DNA from: an uncultured Eubacteriales bacterium
GTDB taxonomy: Bacteria; Bacillota; Clostridia; Oscillospirales; Acutalibacteraceae
Direction of reading: 5' to 3'
DNA: 10,432 bases
NCBI GenBank assembly: GCA_910580045.1
Contig: CAJTXF010000081.1
Span: 1 to 10,432, forward strand
The notes under the pieces: model-generated
The model's database searches: none
Seen by the model: the letters and a program-made list of their open reading frames with translations, nothing else
Told to the model about the DNA's origin: nothing
Shown here: positions 1 through 4,858 of the stretch, piece by piece
Numbering within the stretch: the stretch's first letter is position 1
Layout: every line of letters starts with the position of its first letter
Position numbers and translations under genes: made by a program

Positions 1-114
1 GCAACTGTAAAATCGAATATAGGTAATATTTGATGGGGCGCCGTGTGACGGGAAACTGTCGCGCACGGTGCTAAGCGGGGGAAAATCTGGAGATTATTTC
101 AAAGGATTACCTAT
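1..114 (+). ncRNA. 3' end of a group II intron (domains V and VI)
   Basis: Bases 38-71 form a 34-nt hairpin with the architecture of group II intron domain V. An 8-bp lower stem (38-45 with 64-71, one G-U pair) is followed by a U46-G63 wobble, a 2-nt bulge on the 3' strand (61-62), a 5-bp upper stem (47-51 with 56-60) and a GAAA tetraloop (52-55). The catalytic triad position reads CGC (39-41), as in bacterial class C introns; most other classes have AGC. Downstream, 84-87 pairs with 105-108 around a smaller helix (90-93 with 97-100). Unpaired adenines at 101-103 are candidates for the domain VI branch point. The 3' splice site is inferred near 110-117; a break after CTAT (114) would fit the usual AY ending. 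A short open frame ending in TAA at 24-26 could be the last codons of the intron-encoded reverse transcriptase, but this is too short to prove. The rest of the intron lies left of the window. Confidence 0.75.
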
Positions 115-116
115 CG

Positions 117-944
117 CAAAAAATTCGCGTGGAGGGCCTGGCTCCCGGCGAGTACACCGTCACGGAGATCACCGACAAGGTGACCGCCCGCTATGAGATC
201 CAGGAGGGCCAGACGGTTACCGTCACCGCAGGCGACCTCGCTGAAGTGAAGTTTCACAACAAGCTCCTTCGGGGCCAGATCGTGGGCCGCAAGACCGATA
301 CCGAGGGCAATCCTCTGGAGGGGGTGCTGTTCGGCCTGTTCCCCAAGGACGCCAAGGAGTTCACCAAGGACAAGGCCATCGCCACCGCCAAGACCGATAA
401 GGCAGGGAAGTTCGAGTTCAAGGATGTGCCCTACGGCGACTGGCAAATCGTGGAGCTGGAGCCTCTGCCCGGCTATGTGCCGCTGAGCGATTCTATCAAG
501 GCCACGGTAGACAGCAACACCGTCACCCTGGAGGATATCCAGAACACCAAGGCAAAAATCGTTATTTCCAAGGTGGACTCCGTCACCGGCAAAGAGCTGG
601 CTGGGGCCAAACTGGAGATCCGGGACAAGGACGGCAAAGTCGTTGAAAGCTGGACCACCGACGGCAAGCCCCATACCATGGACCGGCTCCCCGCCGGGGA
701 GTATGTCCTCCATGAGGTCAGCGCCCCCAACGGCTATCTGATTGCGGAGGACGTGAAGTTCACAGTCAAGGACACGGACAAGGCCATCACCGTGGTCATG
801 AAGGACCGGCCCAAGGATCACCCTGGAACCCCCAACACCGGCGATATAGGTTGGCGGCTGGCGCTTACCGTGTTCGGCGTGAGCCTCGGCGGAGTGGTGA
901 TCTCGCTGATCCTCAGCAGAAAGAAGAAAAAGGAGCAGGACTGA
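117..944 (+). CDS. SpaA/Cna_B-type cell-wall-anchored surface protein, C-terminal exon
   Basis: This is the C-terminal part of a surface adhesin or pilin-like protein. Counting from the GTG at 129, residues ~1-45 are the end of one Cna_B/SpaA beta-sandwich domain (VEGLAPGEYTVTE), ~46-141 a second and ~142-228 a third (LPAGEYVLHEVSAPNGY), each with the YxLxExxAPxGY-like strand typical of the family. A proline-rich linker leads to a sorting motif TPNTG (234-238), a hydrophobic segment (~240-263) and a basic tail (RKKKKEQD), so the protein should be covalently anchored to the wall by a sortase. The reading frame is open back to the TAA at 72, but there is no good start or ribosome binding site, and family members carry a signal peptide and larger N-terminal region. 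The upstream group II intron explains this: the first exon should lie left of the window, and splicing would rejoin the frame. The GTG at 129 is therefore not a real start. The truncated sortase B gene at 4855 may once have served it. Confidence 0.85.
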   Translation, partial: QKIRVEGLAPGEYTVTEITDKVTARYEIQEGQTVTVTAGDLAEVKFHNKLLRGQIVGRKTDTEGNPLEGVLFGLFPKDAKEFTKDKAIATAKTDKAGKFEFKDVPYGDWQIVELEPLPGYVPLSDSIKATVDSNTVTLEDIQNTKAKIVISKVDSVTGKELAGAKLEIRDKDGKVVESWTTDGKPHTMDRLPAGEYVLHEVSAPNGYLIAEDVKFTVKDTDKAITVVMKDRPKDHPGTPNTGDIGWRLALTVFGVSLGGVVISLILSRKKKKEQD

Positions 945-960
945 TCTAAATTTGAGGATT

Positions 961-996
961 GCCCTTCGCGCTAAAGCGAGGGGCTTTCCATTTTTT
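961..996 (+). terminator. Hairpin with U-tract ahead of the Maff2 gene
   Basis: A 9-bp stem (961-969 with 976-984, one G-U pair) with loop GCTAAA is followed by TTTCCATTTTTT (985-996). It follows the surface protein stop and sits directly before the Maff2 ribosome binding site (AAAGGAGG at 998-1005). It can act as an intrinsic terminator or attenuator separating the adhesin from the conjugation genes. Confidence 0.7.
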
Positions 997-1012
997 CAAA
1001 GGAGGAAATTCA

Positions 1013-1352
1013 ATGCAGAAAAAAAACAAAAAAACTGCTGTGCTTCTTGGCAGCCGTCGCACTGACGGTGTGCTTTTTCGCGCTGCCCGCCGCGGCAACC
1101 GGCGACGTGGCCGGGGCCGTGCAGTCCACCTGGACCACAGCTCAAGCCCAGATCAAGGCCATCGTGAACAACGTGGTGTTCCCCGTGATCGACGTGGTGC
1201 TGGTGATCTTGTTTTTCGTCAAGGTGTCCACAAGTTACTTTGAATATCGGAAACATGGCCAGTTTGAGTTCGCCGCGCCTGCCATCCTGTTCGCCTGTCT
1301 GGTGTTCACTCTGACCGCACCCCTCTATATATGGGGTGTTGTGGGAATATAA
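1013..1352 (+). CDS. Maff2-family (VirB2-like) conjugation membrane protein, frameshifted near its start
   Basis: The product matches the Maff2 family, small secreted or membrane proteins at the head of Tn1549-type conjugation operons and often compared with VirB2 pilins. The mature part (from TGDVAGAVQSTW) has two hydrophobic segments: FPVIDVVLVILFFVKV, and one at the C-terminus ending APLYIWGVVGI. The only well-placed start is ATG 1013, 7 nt after AAAGGAGG, which encodes MQKKNKK. That frame leaves the Maff2 frame at an A7 run (1028-1034). Removing one A gives MQKKNKKLLCFLAAVAL, a textbook signal peptide with a likely cleavage after ALPAAA. The in-frame TTG at 1047 has no ribosome binding site and would lose the positive N-region. 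So either the sequence has one surplus A, the gene is mutated, or slippage on the flanking A8 and A7 runs restores the frame. Family assignment is confident; the state of the 5' end is not. Confidence 0.8.
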
Positions 1353-1434
1353 GCCTATGATGAGTAAAATGAGCGGAAGGGCCAGAGGGCCTCCCGATAA
1401 CTTCAAGATCCCGCTCGAGAAGGAGGTGAGCACC

Positions 1435-1842
1435 ATGAGTTTCTACGAAACCGAGCTGAAAAAAATGATCAAGGGAATCCCGTTTATTCAAAGCCACACC
1501 CTCGCGGGTAAGTCCATATTGGGAAAACTGGACCGGGACCTGCGAGTCAAAATCAGCCTTGTGACAACAGGCATAGCGGAGCATTACGACGCTCTAAAAG
1601 TCCATATCATCAACAGAACAGAGGGAGAAGTGGACATTCAGCTTGTTAAATTTAGGGATATTCTCTCCAATGGAAAGTACATCGTCATAGTCGAGGGCCG
1701 CGATGGCCCAACCTGGGGGCTGAATAACCCCCTACAGAGTGACTACATAAAAATCAACCAGTTCCTGCACAATTATCTCTCCTACTTCGCCCCGGAGCAG
1801 GAGCCGGAGGAAACGCCGGAAATGACCGGTCAAAGTATGTAA
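1435..1842 (+). CDS. Conserved ICE protein of unknown function, copy 1
   Basis: The start is ATG 1435, 8 nt after AGGAGG (1421-1426); the frame is open further upstream but overlaps the Maff2 gene end and has no better site. The 135-residue product begins MSFYETELKKMIKG and is clearly related to the next gene, which begins MNFYEKELRAMFEG. Shared points are the FYExEL opening, AGKSILGKLDRDLRVKI against AGRVLLGRLGDKLLVKV, and EHYDALKVHIINR against DHYNALQVILLNR. No signal peptide or membrane segment is visible, so it is probably cytosolic. The C-terminal half differs from copy 2, and the coding sequence looks AT-richer than its neighbours, suggesting separate acquisition or relaxed selection. 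Its place between Maff2 and the VirB6-like gene suggests a role in or near the conjugation machine. I cannot assign a biochemical function. Confidence 0.75.
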   Translation: MSFYETELKKMIKGIPFIQSHTLAGKSILGKLDRDLRVKISLVTTGIAEHYDALKVHIINRTEGEVDIQLVKFRDILSNGKYIVIVEGRDGPTWGLNNPLQSDYIKINQFLHNYLSYFAPEQEPEETPEMTGQSM

Positions 1843-1874
1843 CTATTTTAGAGAAAAGCGAGGTTAAAATCAAT

Positions 1875-2264
1875 ATGAATTTCTACGAAAAGGAACTCCG
1901 CGCCATGTTCGAGGGTGACAATACGATCAGTGAGAAGCAGTTCGCCGGGCGGGTGCTGCTGGGCCGTTTGGGGGACAAGCTGCTGGTCAAGGTCCAGTTC
2001 ATCCCCTCCCTGGCAGCCGACCACTACAACGCCCTCCAGGTCATCCTTCTGAACCGGGGCAAGGGTTTTGTGGACAAAGAAAACTTCCTGTTTCGGGACC
2101 TGATCGGCCCCCAGCGCAGGGAGGATCTGGGCGAGGTGGAACCCCATGTATGGGAATACGGCGGCAAGCCCGCCTGGTTTATCCCCATCACCGAGGCCCA
2201 GCGCCAGAAGATTGCAGACACCGTCCTGGGTTACATTCGGCTGTTCCAGAGCGAGAATGGCTGA
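1875..2264 (+). CDS. Conserved ICE protein of unknown function, copy 2
   Basis: A 129-residue soluble protein paralogous to the preceding gene, sharing an N-terminal FYEKEL motif, a central LLGRLGDKLLVKVQF strand region and HYNALQVILLNR. The C-terminal part carries aromatic positions (HVWEYGGKPAWF) and a final helix (ADTVLGYIRLF) that copy 1 replaces with different residues. The ribosome binding site is weak: GAGG near 1860, about 11 nt upstream of ATG. Translation may depend on coupling to upstream genes, since only 32 nt separate it from copy 1. It is GC-rich like the conjugation genes, so this is probably the original element copy. No enzymatic motif is evident. The location just before the VirB6-like gene suggests an accessory conjugation role, which is inference. 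Confidence 0.8.
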   Translation: MNFYEKELRAMFEGDNTISEKQFAGRVLLGRLGDKLLVKVQFIPSLAADHYNALQVILLNRGKGFVDKENFLFRDLIGPQRREDLGEVEPHVWEYGGKPAWFIPITEAQRQKIADTVLGYIRLFQSENG

Positions 2265-2298
2265 TTCATGAACATACAGAAAAAAGGGGGCAATCAAA

Positions 2299-3120
2299 AT
2301 GTTAGACTGGCTGGGAGGTCTCATCGGCAGCTTTGGCGGAGCCTTGGGCAATGTGTTCTCCACCTTTGGGGAGGGCATTGTGGACTCCATCTGGGACGGC
2401 CTCGTGGAGTGGATGCTCAAGTCCTTCTACGGTACCATTTCCGATGTGTTCACGCAGATCGGCGGCATGGGGGCGGAGATATTCGATTTGAGCTGGATCG
2501 TGGCGGCGTTTGACCTGGCGATTGAGTATCAGAATGGCCGGGCCAATGTGAAGTCCACGGCGCTCAATGTCCTCAAGGGCTTTTTCGCCGCGAATCTGGT
2601 GACACTGGCGCCGGTGGAGCTGTACAAGTTCTGCATCAACCTGCAAAATGTTTTTCTCAAGGATTTGGCCGGGAGCTTTGTAGGGACGGTGGATTTCAAC
2701 CTGGGAGACGCGGCCCTCAAGGTGCTTATTGGAAAGTTCGGCGGAGCGACCGGGGTGGTCCTCAATGGGCTGTTTCCACTGGCCATGCTGATAGGTTTAT
2801 CCTATTGCGTGCTTAAAGTCTTCTTTAGCAACATAAAACGTGGTGGCATCCTGCTGATACAGATGGCTGTGGGGACCCTCTATCTGTTCTCTGTCCCGCG
2901 GGGCTACACGGACGGATTCAACCAGTGGTGCAAGCAGATAATAGCGCTCTGCCTGACCGCGTTTTTGCAGACGACGCTCCTGTTTTTGGGGCTTCTCACC
3001 TTCAATGACAATATGCTTCTGGGGCTGGGCGTCATGCTGGCGGCGGGCGAGGTGCCGAGAATTGCCCAGCAGTTCGGGCTGGACAGCTCGGTCAAAGTCA
3101 ACATGATGAGTGAGAGTTAA
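2299..3120 (+). CDS. VirB6/TrbL-like (CD0411-type) conjugal transfer membrane protein, C-terminally shortened
   Basis: A 273-residue polytopic protein of the type lying between Maff2 and PrgI in Tn1549-like elements, thought to form part of the inner-membrane channel of a Gram-positive type IV secretion system. The N-terminus (1-60) has an amphipathic glycine-rich start (MLDWLGGLIGSFGGALG). Hydrophobic segments are visible at ~87-107, ~152-176, ~183-200 and ~213-235, with another weaker one near 238-250. ATG 2299 follows AGGGGG (2285-2290) at 8 nt. The protein ends abruptly at VKVNMMSES, with the stop inside a short palindrome. The expected C-terminal tail can be read at 3138-3197 in a different frame. 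About 20 residues are therefore missing from the usual end, and function may be reduced. Confidence 0.82.
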   Translation: MLDWLGGLIGSFGGALGNVFSTFGEGIVDSIWDGLVEWMLKSFYGTISDVFTQIGGMGAEIFDLSWIVAAFDLAIEYQNGRANVKSTALNVLKGFFAANLVTLAPVELYKFCINLQNVFLKDLAGSFVGTVDFNLGDAALKVLIGKFGGATGVVLNGLFPLAMLIGLSYCVLKVFFSNIKRGGILLIQMAVGTLYLFSVPRGYTDGFNQWCKQIIALCLTAFLQTTLLFLGLLTFNDNMLLGLGVMLAAGEVPRIAQQFGLDSSVKVNMMSES

Positions 3121-3135
3121 CCTTTGGTTAACTCT
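3113..3135. repeat. Near-perfect palindrome at the truncated end of the VirB6-like gene
   Basis: Arms AGAGTTAACC (3113-3122) and GGTTAACTCT (3126-3135) are exact inverted copies separated by TTT. The stop codon TAA (3118-3120) is inside the left arm. The palindrome separates the VirB6-like body from its displaced tail. A strong RNA hairpin can form but no U-tract follows, so it is not a typical intrinsic terminator. It could be an insertion scar, a miniature element residue or a recombination site. Confidence 0.85.
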
Positions 3136-3137
3136 TG

Positions 3138-3197
3138 TACATTGCTACCAGCACTGCCGTGAATATGACCCGGAACATTGCCAGGGCGATCGGGTAA
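3138..3197 (+). pseudogene. Displaced C-terminal tail of the VirB6-like protein
   Basis: This stretch reads YIATSTAVNMTRNIARAIG and stops at TAA 3195-3197. It resembles the usual last helix of VirB6-like proteins in these elements, which tend to end with an aliphatic, TAVNMTR-like segment. It is two bases out of frame with the upstream gene and separated from it by the palindrome, so it is not translated as part of it. The ~26 nt between MMS and this tail are too long and contain stops, which supports a small insertion in the original gene. The homology statement is from memory of the family. Confidence 0.6.
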
Positions 3198-3204
3198 AAA
3201 GCAG

Positions 3205-3233
3205 TGGATTTTTAGCCGGAAGTCTGGTATAAT
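3205..3233 (+). promoter_or_regulatory. Extended -10 promoter of the toxin-antitoxin cassette
   Basis: TATAAT at 3228-3233 is preceded by TGG, giving a TGnTATAAT extended -10. The -35 position 17 nt upstream (3205-3210, TGGATT) matches the consensus poorly, which extended -10 promoters tolerate. It lies 23 nt upstream of the nucleotidyltransferase start and gives the cassette its own transcription within the conjugation block. Confidence 0.7.
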
Positions 3234-3256
3234 GAAAATGAAAAGGGGTGAGCTCT

Positions 3257-3559
3257 ATGAACGATTATACAATTAGCGAGATGAAAGAAATTGTTGCGCC
3301 CATTGCGCACAGATATGGCGTAGAGCGGATATTCCTGTTTGGCTCCCGTGCAAGGGGAGATAATACGCCGGGGAGCGATATTGACCTTCGGGTGGATAGA
3401 GGAAGGGCACGGGGATTTGCCCTGGGCGGTTTGTATGAGGACTTATCCGAGGCGTTTCGTGTAGATTTGGATCTGCTCACCACTGGCAGCCTGGACGAGG
3501 ACTTCCTCCAGAAAATCAGACAGGAGGAGGTGCTGCTCTATGACCAGCAGGGAATGTGA
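3257..3559 (+). CDS. mntA: MntA-type minimal nucleotidyltransferase antitoxin
   Basis: A 100-residue protein with the GSX10DXD signature of minimal nucleotidyltransferases: G29-S30 in LFGSRARGD, then D41 and D43 in GSDIDLRVD, which bind catalytic metals. In characterised HepT/MntA systems the antitoxin neutralises the HEPN toxin by adding AMP units to a tyrosine near its active site; the same reaction is inferred here. ATG 3257 is chosen because AAGGGG (3243-3248) lies 8 nt upstream; the in-frame GTG at 3248 overlaps that site. The end overlaps the toxin gene by 20 nt, so the two are translationally coupled, antitoxin first. It has its own promoter upstream and a terminator after the pair, and less GC bias than the conjugation genes, consistent with insertion as a unit. 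Confidence 0.9.
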   Translation: MNDYTISEMKEIVAPIAHRYGVERIFLFGSRARGDNTPGSDIDLRVDRGRARGFALGGLYEDLSEAFRVDLDLLTTGSLDEDFLQKIRQEEVLLYDQQGM

Positions 3560-3935
3560 AATTCTGAAACATATTCTCTCGTATTGTCGGGAAATAAACG
3601 AAACTGTTGCCAGATTTGGGGATTCTCTTGAATTGCTACAGGCAGACTTAGATTACAGGAAGTCTGTAGCGATGAGTGTACTTCAAATCGGGGAGTTGAG
3701 TACGCATCTTTCCGAAGAATTCCGTTCGGAGCATCCGGGTGTGCCATGGAGAGATATCCGGGGGATGAGAAATGTAGTTGCCCATCATTATGGCAAAATG
3801 GACGAAACGCTCTTGTTTGAAATCGTCCATCAGGATGTTCCCGAGCTGGAATCGTTTCTGGAAAAGTTACTGGCCCAGCCCAACTTAATTGATTCCGAGC
3901 AGGAGCATAGCGACAGGCCATCTATGACAATTTAA
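3540..3935 (+). CDS. hepT: HepT-type HEPN (DUF86) toxin
   Basis: A 131-residue, mostly helical HEPN-domain protein of the DUF86 group. The active-site motif RX4HXY is intact as RNVVAHHY (R77, H82, Y84). R and H form the ribonuclease centre of HEPN toxins, and Y is the residue modified by MntA in studied pairs. The helix carrying SVLQIGELSTHLSEEF (~46-61) is also typical. Substrate cannot be read from the sequence; known HepT proteins cleave mRNA or tRNA. ATG 3540 follows AGGAGG (3525-3530) at 9 nt inside the antitoxin gene. Length and motifs look complete, so the pair is probably active and could stabilise the element by post-segregational killing or act in phage defence. Confidence 0.9.
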   Translation: MTSRECEILKHILSYCREINETVARFGDSLELLQADLDYRKSVAMSVLQIGELSTHLSEEFRSEHPGVPWRDIRGMRNVVAHHYGKMDETLLFEIVHQDVPELESFLEKLLAQPNLIDSEQEHSDRPSMTI

Positions 3936-3950
3936 GCTGCATACTATATG

Positions 3951-3980
3951 AAAAAAGGTGCTGGAAACAGCGCCTTTTTC
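3951..3980 (+). terminator. Intrinsic terminator after hepT
   Basis: The stem AAGGTGCTG (3955-3963) pairs with CAGCGCCTT (3968-3976, one G-U pair) across a GAAA loop, extended by an upstream A-run facing the T-run 3975-3979. It lies between hepT and prgI and would end transcripts from the toxin-antitoxin promoter. It may also attenuate read-through into prgI. The A-run on the left arm could make it work in both directions. Confidence 0.8.
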
Positions 3981-4002
3981 TCATGCGGAAAGGAAGAAAA
4001 AC

Positions 4003-4272
4003 ATGACCCAATACATCTACCCGCAAAACCTCAAGGCCACGGCCAACCTGTGGCTGTGGAGCCTGCACGATTTCGCCACAGCCTGTGTGGGGCTGTTGCT
4101 TTCTGTACTGGCTCTGACGCAACTGGGGCTGATTTCGCCCTTTGCCCTGACCGTGGCCTATGCGTTTTTGTCCATCTGGCTGGAAGAAATCACGGTGCTG
4201 GACTATGTGCGCTACGCCGGGAACTTCCTGTTATTCAGTCAACAGGAATATACATGGAGGTGCGGCGGATGA
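4003..4272 (+). CDS. PrgI-family conjugal transfer membrane protein
   Basis: An 89-residue PrgI-family protein, a small inner-membrane component of Gram-positive type IV secretion systems, usually encoded just before the VirB4 ATPase and thought to play a VirB3-like role. It begins MTQYIYPQNLKATANLWLW, with two hydrophobic segments (~27-45 and ~50-64) and a conserved-looking C-terminal YVRYAGNFLLF. ATG 4003 follows AGGAAG (3991-3996) at 6 nt; the frame extends 45 nt upstream, but that part is the terminator hairpin. The stop TGA (4270-4272) overlaps the ATG of the next gene, implying coupled translation. VirB4 does not follow within the window. Confidence 0.85.
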   Translation: MTQYIYPQNLKATANLWLWSLHDFATACVGLLLSVLALTQLGLISPFALTVAYAFLSIWLEEITVLDYVRYAGNFLLFSQQEYTWRCGG

Positions 4273-4858
4273 GGCAGAAAAGAAAAAAGGGAACTCCACC
4301 CGCGCTCTGCTGGGCCTGGAGGGGTTCACAAACTATGGCATACAGACCGCTGGCGGGGAGTTGGCGGTTTTTCTTGTGCAGCCCACCAATATCTCGGTGC
4401 TGTCCCATGCCAATGTGGAGATTAAAATCCGGCATCTGCTCATGGTGTTCTCCGCCCATCCGGGCCTGGAGATCTCCTGCCTGGATTCCTGCCAGCGGTT
4501 TGACGATAACAAGCGGTTCATCAAGCAGCGTCTCCGGGAGGAAGAAAATCCGGCAGTGCGGCAGGTCCTGGAACAGGAGGGCGGCTACCTGGAATCCAAG
4601 CAGATCGAGATGTCCACGGCCCGGCAGTTCCTGTTCGTCCTGCGGTTCACCAAGGGAGAAAAGCCGGAGCAGGTGTTCCAGGCCATTAACCTGACGGAGA
4701 AAACCATCTCGGAGCAGGGCTTTGAAGTGCGCCGCATGGATCGGGAGGACCTCAAGCGGGTGCTGGGGCTGTACTTCGGCACCAGCATGACCGGCGAGGC
4801 GGTGGAGGACGTGGACGGCATCAAAAACTTTAACTTGGATAGGAGGCCCGATTCTTGA
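4269..4858 (+). CDS. Conjugation-associated protein of unknown function, requiring a -1 frame change
   Basis: The expected start is ATG 4269, overlapping the prgI stop and 8 nt after GGAGG (4256-4260), encoding MRQKRKK. The conserved-looking protein continues in the -1 frame from GGG 4289: GNSTRALLGLEGFTNYGI, then SVLSHANVEIKIRHLLMV, then ARQFLFVLRF, then EQGFEVRRMDREDLKRVLGLYFG, to TGA 4856-4858. Joined, this gives about 196 residues, with no membrane segment and no Walker motifs, so it is not VirB4 itself. That frame has no start codon near its beginning, so the ATG plus a frame change is the best model. The change falls exactly at A-AAA-AAG (4283-4289). I recall similar proteins between PrgI and later transfer genes in related elements, but cannot name the family. 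It probably acts at the cytoplasmic face of the transfer apparatus. Confidence 0.7.
4283..4321 (+). promoter_or_regulatory. Possible -1 frameshift signal: slippery heptamer plus stem-loop
   Basis: A AAA AAG (4283-4289) is in the phase of ATG 4269 and is the heptamer used for -1 frameshifting in dnaX and many insertion sequences. Four nt downstream, CTCCA-CCC (4294-4301) can pair with GGG (4312-4314) and TGGAG (4317-4321), with a 2-nt bulge and 10-nt loop. A -1 shift leads directly to GGG AAC TCC, the frame of the conserved protein. A lost A in the same run would give the same picture, so this stays a candidate. Confidence 0.4.

Noticed and set aside
111..821. 236-codon minus-strand frame
   Set aside because: It mirrors the SpaA-type gene and has no recognisable motif; a codon-bias shadow.
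3113..3140. Palindrome as an intrinsic terminator of the VirB6-like gene
   Set aside because: No T-run follows the right arm, and gene-tail sequence continues past it, so an insertion scar fits better.
3948..4694. 248-codon plus-strand frame across prgI and the next gene
   Set aside because: Only the short part after ATG 4269 is likely used; the remainder is out of frame with both conserved proteins and has low-complexity R/S/P-rich composition.
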